Source: Burkholderiales bacterium (GTDB lineage Bacteria > Pseudomonadota > Gammaproteobacteria > Burkholderiales > Burkholderiaceae_C). From it: a stretch of DNA of 64,000 nucleotides. The notes below the pieces were generated by a model that saw only the letters and a program-made list of their open reading frames with translations, was not told the origin of the DNA and ran no database searches. The stretch lies in contig CANJJE010000002.1 in assembly GCA_947474755.1 (NCBI GenBank), positions 124,001 through 188,000 of the forward strand, read 5' to 3'. The position numbers and the translations under genes were made by a program. Position 1 is the stretch's first letter, and every line of letters starts with the position of its first letter. Shown here piece after piece: positions 35,924-44,939 of the stretch.

Positions 35924-36529
35924 ATGGCGTTCCACGGCGACCGGGTGCGGGTGCTGGTGATTCCGGGACTGCACGACAGCGGACCCACCCATTGGCAAAG
36001 CCGCTTGCAGGCCCGCTTTCGTCACTCGGTCCGCGTGCAGCAGCAAGACTGGGCCACACCCGATCTGAACGCCTGGGCCGCGCGCATCGACGCCACGCTG
36101 GCCGCGCAGCCGCCCGCACGCTGGGTGGCCGTCGCTCACAGCTTCGGCTGCCTCGCGCTGCTGCGCCACCTGGCCACGCGTGAACCGAGCAGCAAGCACC
36201 ACGGCGTGCAATCGGCCCTGCTGGTCGCGCCAGCCGACCCCGACAAGTTCGGCATCGCGCCCTTGCTGCCACAAGGCCGTCCCGGCATCGACACCGTGCT
36301 GATCGCCAGCGAGACCGACCCGTGGATGGCCTACCCCCAGGCCAGCAGCTGGGCACGCACCTGGGAGTCGCACCTGATCAACCTCGGCGATGCCGGCCAC
36401 ATCAATGTGGCGTCCGGATTCGGCTCGCTGCCATTGGCGACATCCGTGGCTCAGCAACTGATCCACCGTGCCGAGCGCGAACGCCGCTTCGATCGGGCGC
36501 ACCCGATGGGGTGGTCGTTCGCCGTCTGA
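35924..36529 (+). CDS. RBBP9/YdeN family serine hydrolase
   Basis: 201 residues, alpha/beta-hydrolase fold. Start VLVIPGLHDSGPTHWQSRL is diagnostic; nucleophile Ser in VAHSFGCLAL, Asp in SETDPWM, His in AGHINV. Physiological substrate unknown. Confidence 0.9.
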   Translation: MAFHGDRVRVLVIPGLHDSGPTHWQSRLQARFRHSVRVQQQDWATPDLNAWAARIDATLAAQPPARWVAVAHSFGCLALLRHLATREPSSKHHGVQSALLVAPADPDKFGIAPLLPQGRPGIDTVLIASETDPWMAYPQASSWARTWESHLINLGDAGHINVASGFGSLPLATSVAQQLIHRAERERRFDRAHPMGWSFAV

Positions 36530-36614
36530 TCTCGGGTCAGGCTCTGCGGCGGGCGATCCGAGATTCGAAGGCTGCGCCAGATGAGGTGAGACACTCGTCC
36601 GCGAGGAGAGCCCT

Positions 36615-37181
36615 TTGCCAGAGATGCAAGCACTGCCGCACATCCCCGCCGGCGCGCTGCGCGAGCTGACGCGCCAGTTCCCGCGTGCGGGGCGCCTGGA
36701 GCTGATCGCCTTGCGCCCGGCACGTCGGGTGCCGGCAGTATCGGTCGCCTCGGCCGTGGCGATCACGGGGCGGGGCCTGGAGGGCGATCGCCACGCCCAG
36801 CGCCCGATCGGGCCGGGCGGTGGCGGCAAGCGGCAGGTCACGCTGATCCAGGCCGAACACCTGCCGGTGATCGCCGCTCTGGCCGCATGGGCCGAGATCG
36901 ATGCCCTGGGCCTTCGGCGCAACCTGGTGGTGTCGGGGCTGAACCTGCTGGCCGCGCGCAGCCTGTTCAAGGATCAAGCGCTGCGGGTGCGCATCGGTGC
37001 CGATGTCTTGCTGGAGATCACCGGGCCGTGCGAGCCTTGTTCAAGGATGGAAGAACTGCTCGGTGCCGGCGGCTACAACGCGATGCGCGGGCACGGCGGA
37101 CTCACCGCACGCATTCATGTCGGCGGGACGCTGCAGGTCGGCGATGCGGTGGTCTGCGAGGCCGTCGCGGGATCGGCCTAG
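36615..37181 (+). CDS. MOSC domain-containing protein
   Basis: 188 residues. Beta-rich MOSC domain with GLEGDRHAQ and the conserved cysteine region ITGPCEPCSRMEE. MOSC proteins bind Mo/W sulfur ligands or handle thiols (YiiM-like detoxification of N-hydroxylated bases). TTG at 36615 sits six bases after GAGGAG; an ATG at 36624 is the alternative. Its stop region overlaps the end of the convergent flavin reductase gene by four bases. Confidence 0.88.
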   Translation: MPEMQALPHIPAGALRELTRQFPRAGRLELIALRPARRVPAVSVASAVAITGRGLEGDRHAQRPIGPGGGGKRQVTLIQAEHLPVIAALAAWAEIDALGLRRNLVVSGLNLLAARSLFKDQALRVRIGADVLLEITGPCEPCSRMEELLGAGGYNAMRGHGGLTARIHVGGTLQVGDAVVCEAVAGSA

Positions 37182-37777
37182 ACAGCGCGCGGCGGTTTCA
37201 TCGCCACCGCCGTTCGAAGCACCGACTGCACGACCTTGAGCAAGCCAGCGTGCGCCTGCGCATCGACCAGCGCGCCAGCGGCGTCGAAGGCCTCGTCGGC
37301 CCGCGAGAGACCAAACTGCTCAGGCACGATCAGCATGCCCAGGTTCATCTGCAGGAACTGGCGGGTGAACAACAGGCTGCGCAGCCCGCCGAAGGCACCG
37401 GGCGAGGCACTGAGCAGGCCGGCCACCGTACCGCTCATGGCAGCCGGGCCTGAAGGCAGGCCGTCCTCGGCCACCGGGCGCGAGGCCCAGTCGAGCGCGT
37501 TGATCAGCAGCGGCGTCGGAAAGCCGTTGTACTCGGGCGAGACCAGCAGCAGCGCATCGTTTTCGGCGAACAGCCGCCGCAAGGTACGCGCGCCTTCAGG
37601 CATGCCGAGCGCCTCGATGTCGGCGTCGTAGACCGGCAAGGCCAAAGCGCGCAGATCGACCGGCGTGACCACTGCGCCACCCTGTTCGAGTTCGCGCGCC
37701 GCCACGGCCGCGAGACGCTGATTCAGCGACCCATGACGGGCGCTGCCAGAGATGACCAGAACACGGGGGACACTCAT
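37178..37777 (-). CDS. NAD(P)H-dependent FMN reductase
   Basis: 199 residues of the flavodoxin-like FMN_red family: VLVISGSARHGSLNQRLAAV at the FMN phosphate site and LLLVSPEYNGFPTPLLINAL. Reduces FMN, quinones or azo compounds. Start ATG 37777 chosen over a longer upstream frame. Confidence 0.92.
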   Translation of the reverse strand: MSVPRVLVISGSARHGSLNQRLAAVAARELEQGGAVVTPVDLRALALPVYDADIEALGMPEGARTLRRLFAENDALLLVSPEYNGFPTPLLINALDWASRPVAEDGLPSGPAAMSGTVAGLLSASPGAFGGLRSLLFTRQFLQMNLGMLIVPEQFGLSRADEAFDAAGALVDAQAHAGLLKVVQSVLRTAVAMKPPRAV

Positions 37778-37832
37778 GGATGGCTCTGCCGGGGCTGGGA
37801 CAAGGTGAAGGGTGATGGCATTGTGACGCTGG

Positions 37833-38801
37833 CTACCTGGCCGCACTGGCCGGCCGAAATGATGCGCAGGGATCGGGCCGCTCGACCGGCGCCGTGAACC
37901 AGGCCTCGTCATAGGGGCCGTCGGCCGCTGTCCGGCCATCGCTGCCGCGTTCCAGGAAGCCGATGCTGACGATGCCATCGGCCCGCGCCGCCGCCAGGTA
38001 GTGCGGCACGCCGATGTCTCGCCGCACATGGCCGTTGCCTGCGATCAGCACCACCCGCACGTTGGGCGGTGCGCCGGTCATCGCCGCCGCCAGCGCTGCA
38101 TCGCGGGCCCGCTGCGCCAGGGCCATCGATGCGAGCATCGCGGACGGCAGCGCGCCGCAGTGGCCGACGTCGACCTGGTGGCGCAATTCCGCGTCCTGTG
38201 CGGGTGTCCACGCCGGCGACAGCGCGGCGTCAGCGGCAGCGGGTGCAGTCAGCCAGCGCTGCAGCTCGAGCGGCGCCTGGGCCACGCCACCCCGAACCAC
38301 GCTGCTGGCCTCGGCACGACTGAGGTTGCCACCGAGCACGGTGGCGCCACCGGCCAGCGCCGCATCGAACAGCGGTCGGTGCAGTGGCCAATTCCAGCCC
38401 TTGCGGTCCAGTTGCCCGGCGCTGACGACCACCTCGGTGTCGCGCGGCGCGGCGGCGACCGCAGCGTTGTGCTGCCGGTCGATCTGCTCAAAGACAACCC
38501 AGGTCGGCCGACCATCGGCCAGGAGCGCGCTCAGCAGCGCGGCACGCAGACGGTGATGCTGAGCGTCGTCGTGGATTTCCCCGAGCAGCACGTAGCGCGC
38601 GGAGCGCAGCCGCTCCGCCAGCGCGGCGATGTCGAGCGATCGGCCCGAGGCGTCGACGGCGGCATCGACGGCCGCGCCACGGACGTGCGGCACGGACGCA
38701 GCGGGCGCGACGCCATCGGCTGCGATCGCGCCTCGAGCGGCCATCGCGCAGACCGCGGTGACCAGGAGCAACGCCACGGTCGAGCGCTTGCGAGAGCGCA
38801 C
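37833..38801 (-). CDS. ChaN family heme-binding (lipo)protein
   Basis: 322 residues with an export signal (VALLLVTAVCAMAARGAIA, no clear lipobox). The ChaN core is visible: YVLLGEIHDDAQHHRLRAAL, WVVFEQIDR and VVLIAGNGHVRRDIGVP. Campylobacter ChaN binds two hemes and helps iron uptake. Start GTG 38801, five bases after the redoxin gene, so probably cotranscribed with it. Confidence 0.87.
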   Translation of the reverse strand: MRSRKRSTVALLLVTAVCAMAARGAIAADGVAPAASVPHVRGAAVDAAVDASGRSLDIAALAERLRSARYVLLGEIHDDAQHHRLRAALLSALLADGRPTWVVFEQIDRQHNAAVAAAPRDTEVVVSAGQLDRKGWNWPLHRPLFDAALAGGATVLGGNLSRAEASSVVRGGVAQAPLELQRWLTAPAAADAALSPAWTPAQDAELRHQVDVGHCGALPSAMLASMALAQRARDAALAAAMTGAPPNVRVVLIAGNGHVRRDIGVPHYLAAARADGIVSIGFLERGSDGRTAADGPYDEAWFTAPVERPDPCASFRPASAAR

Positions 38802-38806
38802 CCGGC

Positions 38807-39472
38807 TCAGCTCGCGTACTTGATGGCGCAGCCGTAGGGCGCAGCGGTCGGCACACTGACCGCCTTTCCGGACAGGCTCTCATCGAGCGCGGCACGCACG
38901 TGGTTCTTCGCGTCCTTCACGTCGGTCGGGTTGGCCGAGCGCTTGTCGTCGATGCCGCCCGCATAGATCAGCACGCCCTTCGGGTCGATGACAAACATGT
39001 GCGGGGTGGTCTTCGCGGCGTAGGCCTTGCCGACGGCACCGCTGTCGTCCGACAACACGTGGGTCGCCGAAGCGCCCCAGGCCTTGTACTTCGCGGACAG
39101 CGCAGCCGGCGCCAGGTGGTCGGAAGTGCCAGGTGCCGTCGAGGTGACGACGAGCCACACGACGTCCTTCGCCGTGAACTCTTTCTGCAGCCCTTGCATG
39201 TTCTGCGTGCCGTAGTGCTTTACGACGAATGGGCAGCTGGGGTTGGTCCATTCAAGGACCACATGCTTGCCCTTGAAGTCGGCCAGCTTGACGGTCTTGC
39301 CGCCGACATCCTTCAGCTCGAAGGCGGGGGCGGTCTTGCCGACGGGAGTGGCGTGCGCCGCTGGCGTCAGCAACAGTGAGATCAGCGGTAACGCGACGGC
39401 GGCCAGGGCAAGGCGATGGTGGTGTCGGCGAGTGATCACGAGGGGCTCCTGAGTCTTGGGGATGACGGCCAT
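38807..39472 (-). CDS. Exported thioredoxin-fold redoxin (AhpC/TSA-like), single active-site Cys
   Basis: 221 residues. Signal peptide (LALAAVALPLISLLLTPAAHA), then GKTAPAFELKDVGGKTVKLA, active-site region WTNPSCPFVVKHYGT, and HMFVIDPKGVLIYAGGIDD. Only one cysteine is present at the redox centre, as in peroxiredoxins rather than in CxxC thioredoxins; a second lies near the C-terminus (YGCAIKY). Follows a DsbD-like gene that could reduce it in the periplasm. ATG 39472 chosen. Confidence 0.88.
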   Translation of the reverse strand: MAVIPKTQEPLVITRRHHHRLALAAVALPLISLLLTPAAHATPVGKTAPAFELKDVGGKTVKLADFKGKHVVLEWTNPSCPFVVKHYGTQNMQGLQKEFTAKDVVWLVVTSTAPGTSDHLAPAALSAKYKAWGASATHVLSDDSGAVGKAYAAKTTPHMFVIDPKGVLIYAGGIDDKRSANPTDVKDAKNHVRAALDESLSGKAVSVPTAAPYGCAIKYAS

Positions 39473-39558
39473 CGCTGAACGAGGGGTACGGACGGCACTC
39501 CGTGCACAGAGCCGGAAAACGGCGATGGGTTCCTGCGCAGAGACACCATGACAGAAAG

Positions 39559-41838
39559 TCACAGGGTGGCGAGCGCGTCGCGCACCAGCGCAGCGGTGAG
39601 CACCTCGGGCAACAGCAGCGGCTCACGTCCCGGGCGCAGCAGCACGTAGACCGGTACGCCGTTGCGACCCAGGCGGGCCAGCGCCTCGGTGATGCGTGCA
39701 TCACGCTGCGTCCAGTCGGCACGCATCAAGGCGACGTCGGCCTTCGCGAAGGCCTGCATCGTGGCGTCGGTGTGCAACACCAGGCGCTTGTTGACCTGGC
39801 AGCTGACGCACCACGCCGCGGTGAAATCGACGAACACCGGCTGTCCGGCGGCGAGCCGCTCGGCGATCACCGTCTCGTCGTAGGGCGCCCAGGCCGCCTC
39901 GGGCGAACCGGGCGTTGCGGTGCGGGCAGCGGCGCCATCCCCGCCACCGAGGGCCCCAACTGGCCAGCTCCAGACCAGGGCGCCGGCCAGCATCAGGCCG
40001 CCGGTCACGCGGCGCACCACCGCCCGGCCTTCGCCGCCCGGGCCTGCAGTGCTGCGTCCGCTCGCGAGCCAGATGGCGAGCGCCATCGCGACCAGCGCGA
40101 TCAACGCCTTCGCAGCGCCGTCGATGCCGCTCTGCTGGCCGAGTACCCAGATCAGCCAGACCACCGTGAGGAACATCGGAAAGGCCAATGCCTGTTTCAG
40201 CCGCAACATCCAGGCACCTGGCCGCGGCAGCCGTGAACGCCAGCCCGGCATCAGGACCAGCAGCACATACGGCAACGCCATGCCCAGCCCGAGCGCGCCG
40301 AACACGCTGAGGCCAACGGCCGGCGACTGCGTGATCGCATAGCCGAGCGCAGCGCCCATGAACGGCGCGGTACACGGACTGGCCGCCAGCACCGCGAGCA
40401 CGCCCGATGCCAGCGCATCGACGGCCGGTCGCCGGTCGCGCCAGGTCGCCAGGCCTTGCGGCAGCAAGCCGTCGAACTCGAAGGCACCCATCAGGTTCAG
40501 GCCGAGCGCAAAGAACAGCAGCGCCAACACGAACACGACGCCCGGCTCCTGCAACTGGAAGCCCCAGCCGATCGCACTGCCGGCCGCACGCAAGGCCAGC
40601 AGCAAGGCCGCCAGCGCCAGGAAACTCAGCACGACGCCCGCGCCATAGGCCAGCGCGTGCGTGCGCAGTGCGGCGGCATCCATCGACGGCTTGTCGCCGT
40701 GCTTGACCAGGCTCAGCAGCTTGATCGACAGCACCGGGAACACGCAGGGCATCAGGTTCAGCACCATGCCACCGACAAAGGCGAGCAACAGCGCCATGGC
40801 CCAGCCCATGTCAGCCCCGCCACCGAGCGTTTCGGGTGTCAGGGCGGCGGCTTGCGTGTCGACCAGTTCCTTCGCTCCCGTCGGCCATTCAAACGCGGCA
40901 ACGGCCCGCACCGGCGTGTCGAACTCGGCCGATCGCTGCGTGCCCCCCCAGACCGTCGGCACGCCGAGCGCAGTGGCGCCCTGCGCCACCGCGATGCCGG
41001 AAAGCGACGCAGGTGGGGCCGCGCCGTCGAGCAGGCGCAGCTTGACGGCATACCCGCTGTCGGTGCGAAACACGGCGTGCTGCGCCGGCTCGATCAGTTG
41101 TTCGGCATACGGAAACAATTGCAGCGCCGGGCGCGGCGCGTCAGGTTCGAGGGGCTTCGAGAAGGTGACCAGCAGCTCTCGCCCAGCCTGCTGGGCATCG
41201 ACCGTCCAGCCATCGAGCGGTGCGGCCTGGGCCTCCCGGGCGCGCTCGAACAACTCGGTGTGCTCGGTGCTGCCGGGCGTGACGGCATCGGCTGAATCGC
41301 CGCCGCCGACGACCGGCAGTTGCAGCGCCAGCGTCGCGCTCTCCGGGATGCAGACGTCGTTGCAGACGAGCCAGGTCGCCTTTGCCTGGAGGCTGAGCGT
41401 GCTTCCGGGACGCGCATCGGCCGGGGCGGTGTAGATCAGCGGCAGCAGCAGTTCGCCGTCATAGCCGTAGTTGACGAGCGGGCCGATGGGCAGCCGCTTC
41501 GGCGCCGGCCATTCGATCTCCCCAGCCTCGCTGCCAGGGGGCAGCGTCCAGCTCAGCGTGGTGGGCAAACCGGAATCGCCGGGGTTGCGCCAGTAGGTGT
41601 GCCAGTGAGGGATGTGCTGCAGGCGCAGCCCGATGCGCAGCGCCTGGCCGGGCTGCACCGAGCTGCGCTCGGCCACCAGCTCGGCGGTGACGTGTTCAGT
41701 CTTCACCGGCCGGGCCGCCACGGGCAAGGTGCAGACGAATGCGGCGATCAGCCCGACGAGCCAGGCACGCATGGCGACCGCAGCCGATGGTGCCCCGGGC
41801 CGCCGCGAGTAGGGTCGATCAACCGCCGGTGAATTCAT
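39559..41838 (-). CDS. DsbD/ScsB family thiol:disulfide transporter
   Basis: About 759 residues. After a signal sequence comes a periplasmic domain with YWRNPGDSGLPT and WLVCNDVCIPES, which match the ScsB-type N-terminal domain. Then an eight-helix CcdA-like electron-transfer domain (LNLMPCVFPVLSIKLLSLVK, SPCTAPFMGAAL), and a C-terminal thioredoxin domain with VDFTAAWCVSCQ. Moves electrons from cytoplasmic thioredoxin to periplasmic partners; the downstream redoxin is a likely client. ATG 41838 has AAGG at proper spacing; ATG 41772 (MRAWLVGLIAAF) is an alternative. Confidence 0.92.
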   Translation of the reverse strand: MNSPAVDRPYSRRPGAPSAAVAMRAWLVGLIAAFVCTLPVAARPVKTEHVTAELVAERSSVQPGQALRIGLRLQHIPHWHTYWRNPGDSGLPTTLSWTLPPGSEAGEIEWPAPKRLPIGPLVNYGYDGELLLPLIYTAPADARPGSTLSLQAKATWLVCNDVCIPESATLALQLPVVGGGDSADAVTPGSTEHTELFERAREAQAAPLDGWTVDAQQAGRELLVTFSKPLEPDAPRPALQLFPYAEQLIEPAQHAVFRTDSGYAVKLRLLDGAAPPASLSGIAVAQGATALGVPTVWGGTQRSAEFDTPVRAVAAFEWPTGAKELVDTQAAALTPETLGGGADMGWAMALLLAFVGGMVLNLMPCVFPVLSIKLLSLVKHGDKPSMDAAALRTHALAYGAGVVLSFLALAALLLALRAAGSAIGWGFQLQEPGVVFVLALLFFALGLNLMGAFEFDGLLPQGLATWRDRRPAVDALASGVLAVLAASPCTAPFMGAALGYAITQSPAVGLSVFGALGLGMALPYVLLVLMPGWRSRLPRPGAWMLRLKQALAFPMFLTVVWLIWVLGQQSGIDGAAKALIALVAMALAIWLASGRSTAGPGGEGRAVVRRVTGGLMLAGALVWSWPVGALGGGDGAAARTATPGSPEAAWAPYDETVIAERLAAGQPVFVDFTAAWCVSCQVNKRLVLHTDATMQAFAKADVALMRADWTQRDARITEALARLGRNGVPVYVLLRPGREPLLLPEVLTAALVRDALATL

Positions 41839-42176
41839 CAACATCCTTCATTTTCTCGTCGAGAGAGCTGGATTCTGGTGGGCGAAGGGAGTTCCGCCGA
41901 CACATGGCGGAGCTGCCCGCGAGAGGCCGGTACCCGCAGCTGACGCGACCGCTGCAGCCCAGCGAGTCGATCAGGTCGAACTGGAGCGGGTCATTCAACT
42001 CGCCGCTGTCGCGGTGGCAGTGTCCTCCAGGTGAGCGGTGAAGCGGAGCATCGAGAGGTTGTCGAATGTCAGGGCTGTGGCAGGGCTGGCCGTCCCGGGG
42101 ATGGTGATAAGGTTCCCTCGGGCTGGGCGATCACCCACCCCTGAAATCTCGATTTGTTCTCACTGGATTCAAAAGC
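41839..42176. other. Intergenic region between dsbD-like and fae genes
   Basis: 338 bases of divergent spacer. I see no gene, no good sigma-70 promoter and no strong dyad. The fae ATG lacks a Shine-Dalgarno sequence; the bases before it are AT-rich (GGATTCAAAAGC). Confidence 0.6.
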
Positions 42177-42686
42177 ATGGCAAAGATCGACCGCTTGATG
42201 GTGGGCGAATCAATGGTCGGCGACGGCAACGAAGTGGCGCACATCGACCTGCTCATCGGCCCGCGCGGCAGCGCGGCCGAATCCGCGTTCGCGAATGCGC
42301 TGGTCAACAACAAGGATGGCTTCACGTCGATGCTGGCCGTGGTCGAGCCCAACCTGTTGACCAAACCCTCCACGGTGATGTTCAACAAGGTCACGATCAA
42401 GGGCGCGAAGCAGGCCGTGCAGATGTTCGGCCCGGCGCAGCGCGGTATCGCGATGGCCGTGGCCGACTCGGTCGAGGACGGCACGATCCCGATCGCCGAG
42501 GCCGACAACCTGTTCATCTGCGTCAGTGTCTTCATCCACTGGCTGGCAGAAGACGACAGGAAGATCCTGGACTACAACTACCTGGCGGCCAAGGAAGCGA
42601 TCCAGCGCGCCGTCACCGGATGGCCGAAGGCCGCTGAGGTGGTCGCCAGGAAGGGCTCGACGCCGAACCCGTCCGTGGGGCACTGA
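42177..42686 (+). CDS. fae: Formaldehyde-activating enzyme
   Basis: 169 residues, nearly colinear with Methylorubrum Fae: [17 protein letters not shown] with the catalytic histidine (H22), [34 protein letters not shown] and [11 protein letters not shown]. Condenses formaldehyde with tetrahydromethanopterin, the entry to C1 oxidation in methylotrophs. This implies the H4MPT pathway in this organism, though no other pathway gene is in the window. Ends five bases from convergent folB. Confidence 0.96.
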   Translation: MAKIDRLMVGESMVGDGNEVAHIDLLIGPRGSAAESAFANALVNNKDGFTSMLAVVEPNLLTKPSTVMFNKVTIKGAKQAVQMFGPAQRGIAMAVADSVEDGTIPIAEADNLFICVSVFIHWLAEDDRKILDYNYLAAKEAIQRAVTGWPKAAEVVARKGSTPNPSVGH

Positions 42687-42690
42687 GCAT

Positions 42691-43047
42691 TCAGGCGGCG
42701 GCCCGCCGCTCGATGACGACGCCGACCCCCTCGACATCGGGAAACTTCTTCGGCTTGACCACCTTGACGCGAACCCAGGCGGCACCGAAGTCGACGATCA
42801 GCATGTCGGCGATCGTCTCGGCGAACGATTCCAGCAGTGTCGATTTGTGGTCCCGGTACAGGGCCTGCAGCCGCTCATGCACACCTCCATAGTCGATGGT
42901 GTCGGCGATGCGGTCGGTCTCGCAGGCCTTGGCTCGCGGCAGCCCGGCATGGACATCGACGACGATGGTCTGCGGGCGATGCAGTTCGGCATCGTGGATG
43001 CCGATCACCGTCTGGCCGGTGTAGCCCTCGATGAAGATCACATCCAT
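42691..43047 (-). CDS. folB: Dihydroneopterin aldolase
   Basis: 118 residues: MDVIFIEGYTGQTVIGIHD matches the start of FolB, followed by the DTIDYGGVHERL and ESFAETIADMLI blocks and KPKKFPDVEGVGVVIER. Acts in folate (or methanopterin) pterin side-chain synthesis. A longer frame to GTG 43128 would add 27 residues outside the family. Sits tail-to-tail with fae. Confidence 0.92.
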   Translation of the reverse strand: MDVIFIEGYTGQTVIGIHDAELHRPQTIVVDVHAGLPRAKACETDRIADTIDYGGVHERLQALYRDHKSTLLESFAETIADMLIVDFGAAWVRVKVVKPKKFPDVEGVGVVIERRAAA

Positions 43048-43311
43048 CGGCTGTGAAGCGTCCGCAGGAGCGACGCTGCGGGGCGACGGCGTCACGCAGG
43101 CGAGGTCGATGTTGAGGTGTCGGGGCACGGCGGCGTGAGTTGAGATCAGGATCGCCGGGGTGACGCCACGGCGGCATTCGGCATTCTGTCATCGGTGCCC
43201 TCGGTCGAGGAAACAGCGGGTCATCAGCGGCCAGTTCTCGCTCAAGTGGGCGCTGACGCGGCCGATACCACGATGAGCCCCGAAGAGTTTCTTCGCCCTG
43301 TCGAGTTCGCC

Positions 43312-43695
43312 ATGTCGCGCTTAGCCCTGTCTGCCCTGATTGCCATCGTCGCGCTGCCACTGTCCGGTTGCGACCAGCTGGGCATCGAGTCGCCCGAAAA
43401 GATCGCGGCGGCACGCACCGCCGAAGGCACGGCCATCGGTGGCGCCTGTCGCCACGCCGGCCGGGCCATCGAGGACTGCTACACGCTGAACAAGAAGGCC
43501 GACAAGGCGGCGATCTTTGCAGGCTGGCGCGAAATGAACGACTACATGCGCGAGAACAAGATCGACGCGGTAGCGTCGCAGCTCGACAAATCGGCAGAAA
43601 GCGCGAGCAGCAAGACGACGGCGGCCGATGCGCCCGAGTCAAACGCCCAGACTGCGAAAGCGCCCAAGGACGCCAAGGACCCGGCAGCCTATTGA
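43312..43695 (+). CDS. Putative lipoprotein of unknown function
   Basis: 127 residues. MSRLALSALIAIVALPLSGC is a complete lipoprotein signal with Cys20. The mature part is short, Lys/Ala/Ser-rich at its end (DAPESNAQTAKAPKDAKDP) and has two further cysteines (GGACRHAGRAIEDCYTL). No family recognised. Confidence 0.75.
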   Translation: MSRLALSALIAIVALPLSGCDQLGIESPEKIAAARTAEGTAIGGACRHAGRAIEDCYTLNKKADKAAIFAGWREMNDYMRENKIDAVASQLDKSAESASSKTTAADAPESNAQTAKAPKDAKDPAAY

Positions 43696-43798
43696 GGGCG
43701 TGCGGCTCGCGTTCACATCGCGGTGCAAAGCCGGGCATGGCCCCGGGCCATGTCGCCGCCACGACGCCTGGGCGCAGGGCGAGGCCACACAATCGGCC

Positions 43799-44542
43799 AT
43801 GAGTCATGCCTTCCGGTCGCTGCTGGGCGACCCTGATTTCCGCCGCGGTGCGCGCGAGATGCGCAGCCTGGCGGCCGGCATCGGCGCCTGGGGTCTGGTG
43901 ACGGGCGTGGCAATGGTCAAGGGTGGCCTCAGCGTGCCGCTGGCCGCGCTGATGACGTTGCTCGTCTATGCCGGCAGTGCCCAGCTCGCGGCGCTGCCCC
44001 TGCTGGCGGCCGGGGCGCCGATGTGGGTGATCTGGGCAGCGGGTTTCTGCGTCAACCTGCGCTTCGTGATCTACAGCGCCCGCTGGCGTGCGGTGTTCGC
44101 GCCCTTGCCGCGGCGCTACAGACTGCTGCTCGGCTACCTCGCGGTGGATCTGAGCCTGATCGGCTTTCAGCGCGCCTACCCTGCCGACGAACACGGGCCG
44201 AGTCGCGCGCCGGGTCAGCTGCCCTACTTCCTCGGCGGTTCGCTGCTGCTGTGGGTGGCCTGGCAAGTGCCCTCGCTGATCGGCATCGCGCTGGCGAACG
44301 TGATCCCGGACTCCTGGGGCCTCGGTTTTGCCGGGACGCTGGCGATGCTCGGCATCACCTACAGCCTGTTGTCGGACCGCAGCACCTGGGTCGTTGCGGG
44401 GGTGGCGGGTACGGCAGCCGTGGTGGCGTTTGCGCTGCCCCTGAAGCTCAACATCATCGTCGCTATCGTCGCGGCAGTGGCCGCAGGCCTGCTGATCGAG
44501 CAGGCCCAGACCGCAGCCCGGCGGCTGCAACGGTCTCCCTGA
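43799..44542 (+). CDS. azlC: AzlC family transporter
   Basis: 247 residues, multi-span. AALMTLLVYAGSAQLAALPL and AAGFCVNLRFVIYSARW are AzlC hallmarks. Large subunit of the branched-chain amino acid exporter (BrnFE/AzlCD). ATG 43799 chosen. Followed by azlD after nine bases. Confidence 0.93.
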   Translation: MSHAFRSLLGDPDFRRGAREMRSLAAGIGAWGLVTGVAMVKGGLSVPLAALMTLLVYAGSAQLAALPLLAAGAPMWVIWAAGFCVNLRFVIYSARWRAVFAPLPRRYRLLLGYLAVDLSLIGFQRAYPADEHGPSRAPGQLPYFLGGSLLLWVAWQVPSLIGIALANVIPDSWGLGFAGTLAMLGITYSLLSDRSTWVVAGVAGTAAVVAFALPLKLNIIVAIVAAVAAGLLIEQAQTAARRLQRSP

Positions 44543-44551
44543 GCGCATCAC

Positions 44552-44884
44552 ATGAGTGACGCCGCCTACACCACGCTCACCATCGTCGGGCTGGCGGTCA
44601 TCACCGTGGTTTCGCGAGGCTTCTTCCTGATCCCCGAGCGCGAGGTGCCGATTCCCTCCTGGTTGCAGCGGGGGTTGAAAGTCGCGCCGCTGGCCGCGCT
44701 GTCGGCGGTGATCGTGCCCGAGATCGTGATGACGCAGGGCCACCTGATCAGCACCTGGCAGGACGCCCGGCTGCCTGCGGCGCTGGTGGCGACGCTCTGG
44801 TACGCGTGGCGGCCGGGCGTGCTGGGACCGCTGCTGGCCGGGCTGGCGGCGTACCTGCCTCTGCGGCTGATCTGCGGCTGGTGA
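44552..44884 (+). CDS. azlD: AzlD family small subunit
   Basis: 110 residues, four membrane segments: LTIVGLAVITVVSRGFFLIP then WLQRGLKVAPLAALSAVIVP. Small partner of AzlC; together they export branched-chain amino acids or analogues. Confidence 0.93.
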   Translation: MSDAAYTTLTIVGLAVITVVSRGFFLIPEREVPIPSWLQRGLKVAPLAALSAVIVPEIVMTQGHLISTWQDARLPAALVATLWYAWRPGVLGPLLAGLAAYLPLRLICGW

Positions 44885-44939
44885 GTCGCACAGCGCCCCT
44901 CACGGACCTTAAACTCGAGCCGCTATCCGGCCTGCTCCC

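Noticed and set aside
41904-42041. Possible 45-residue gene upstream of fae
   Set aside because: No ribosome binding site and a low-information Pro/Ser/Arg-rich translation.
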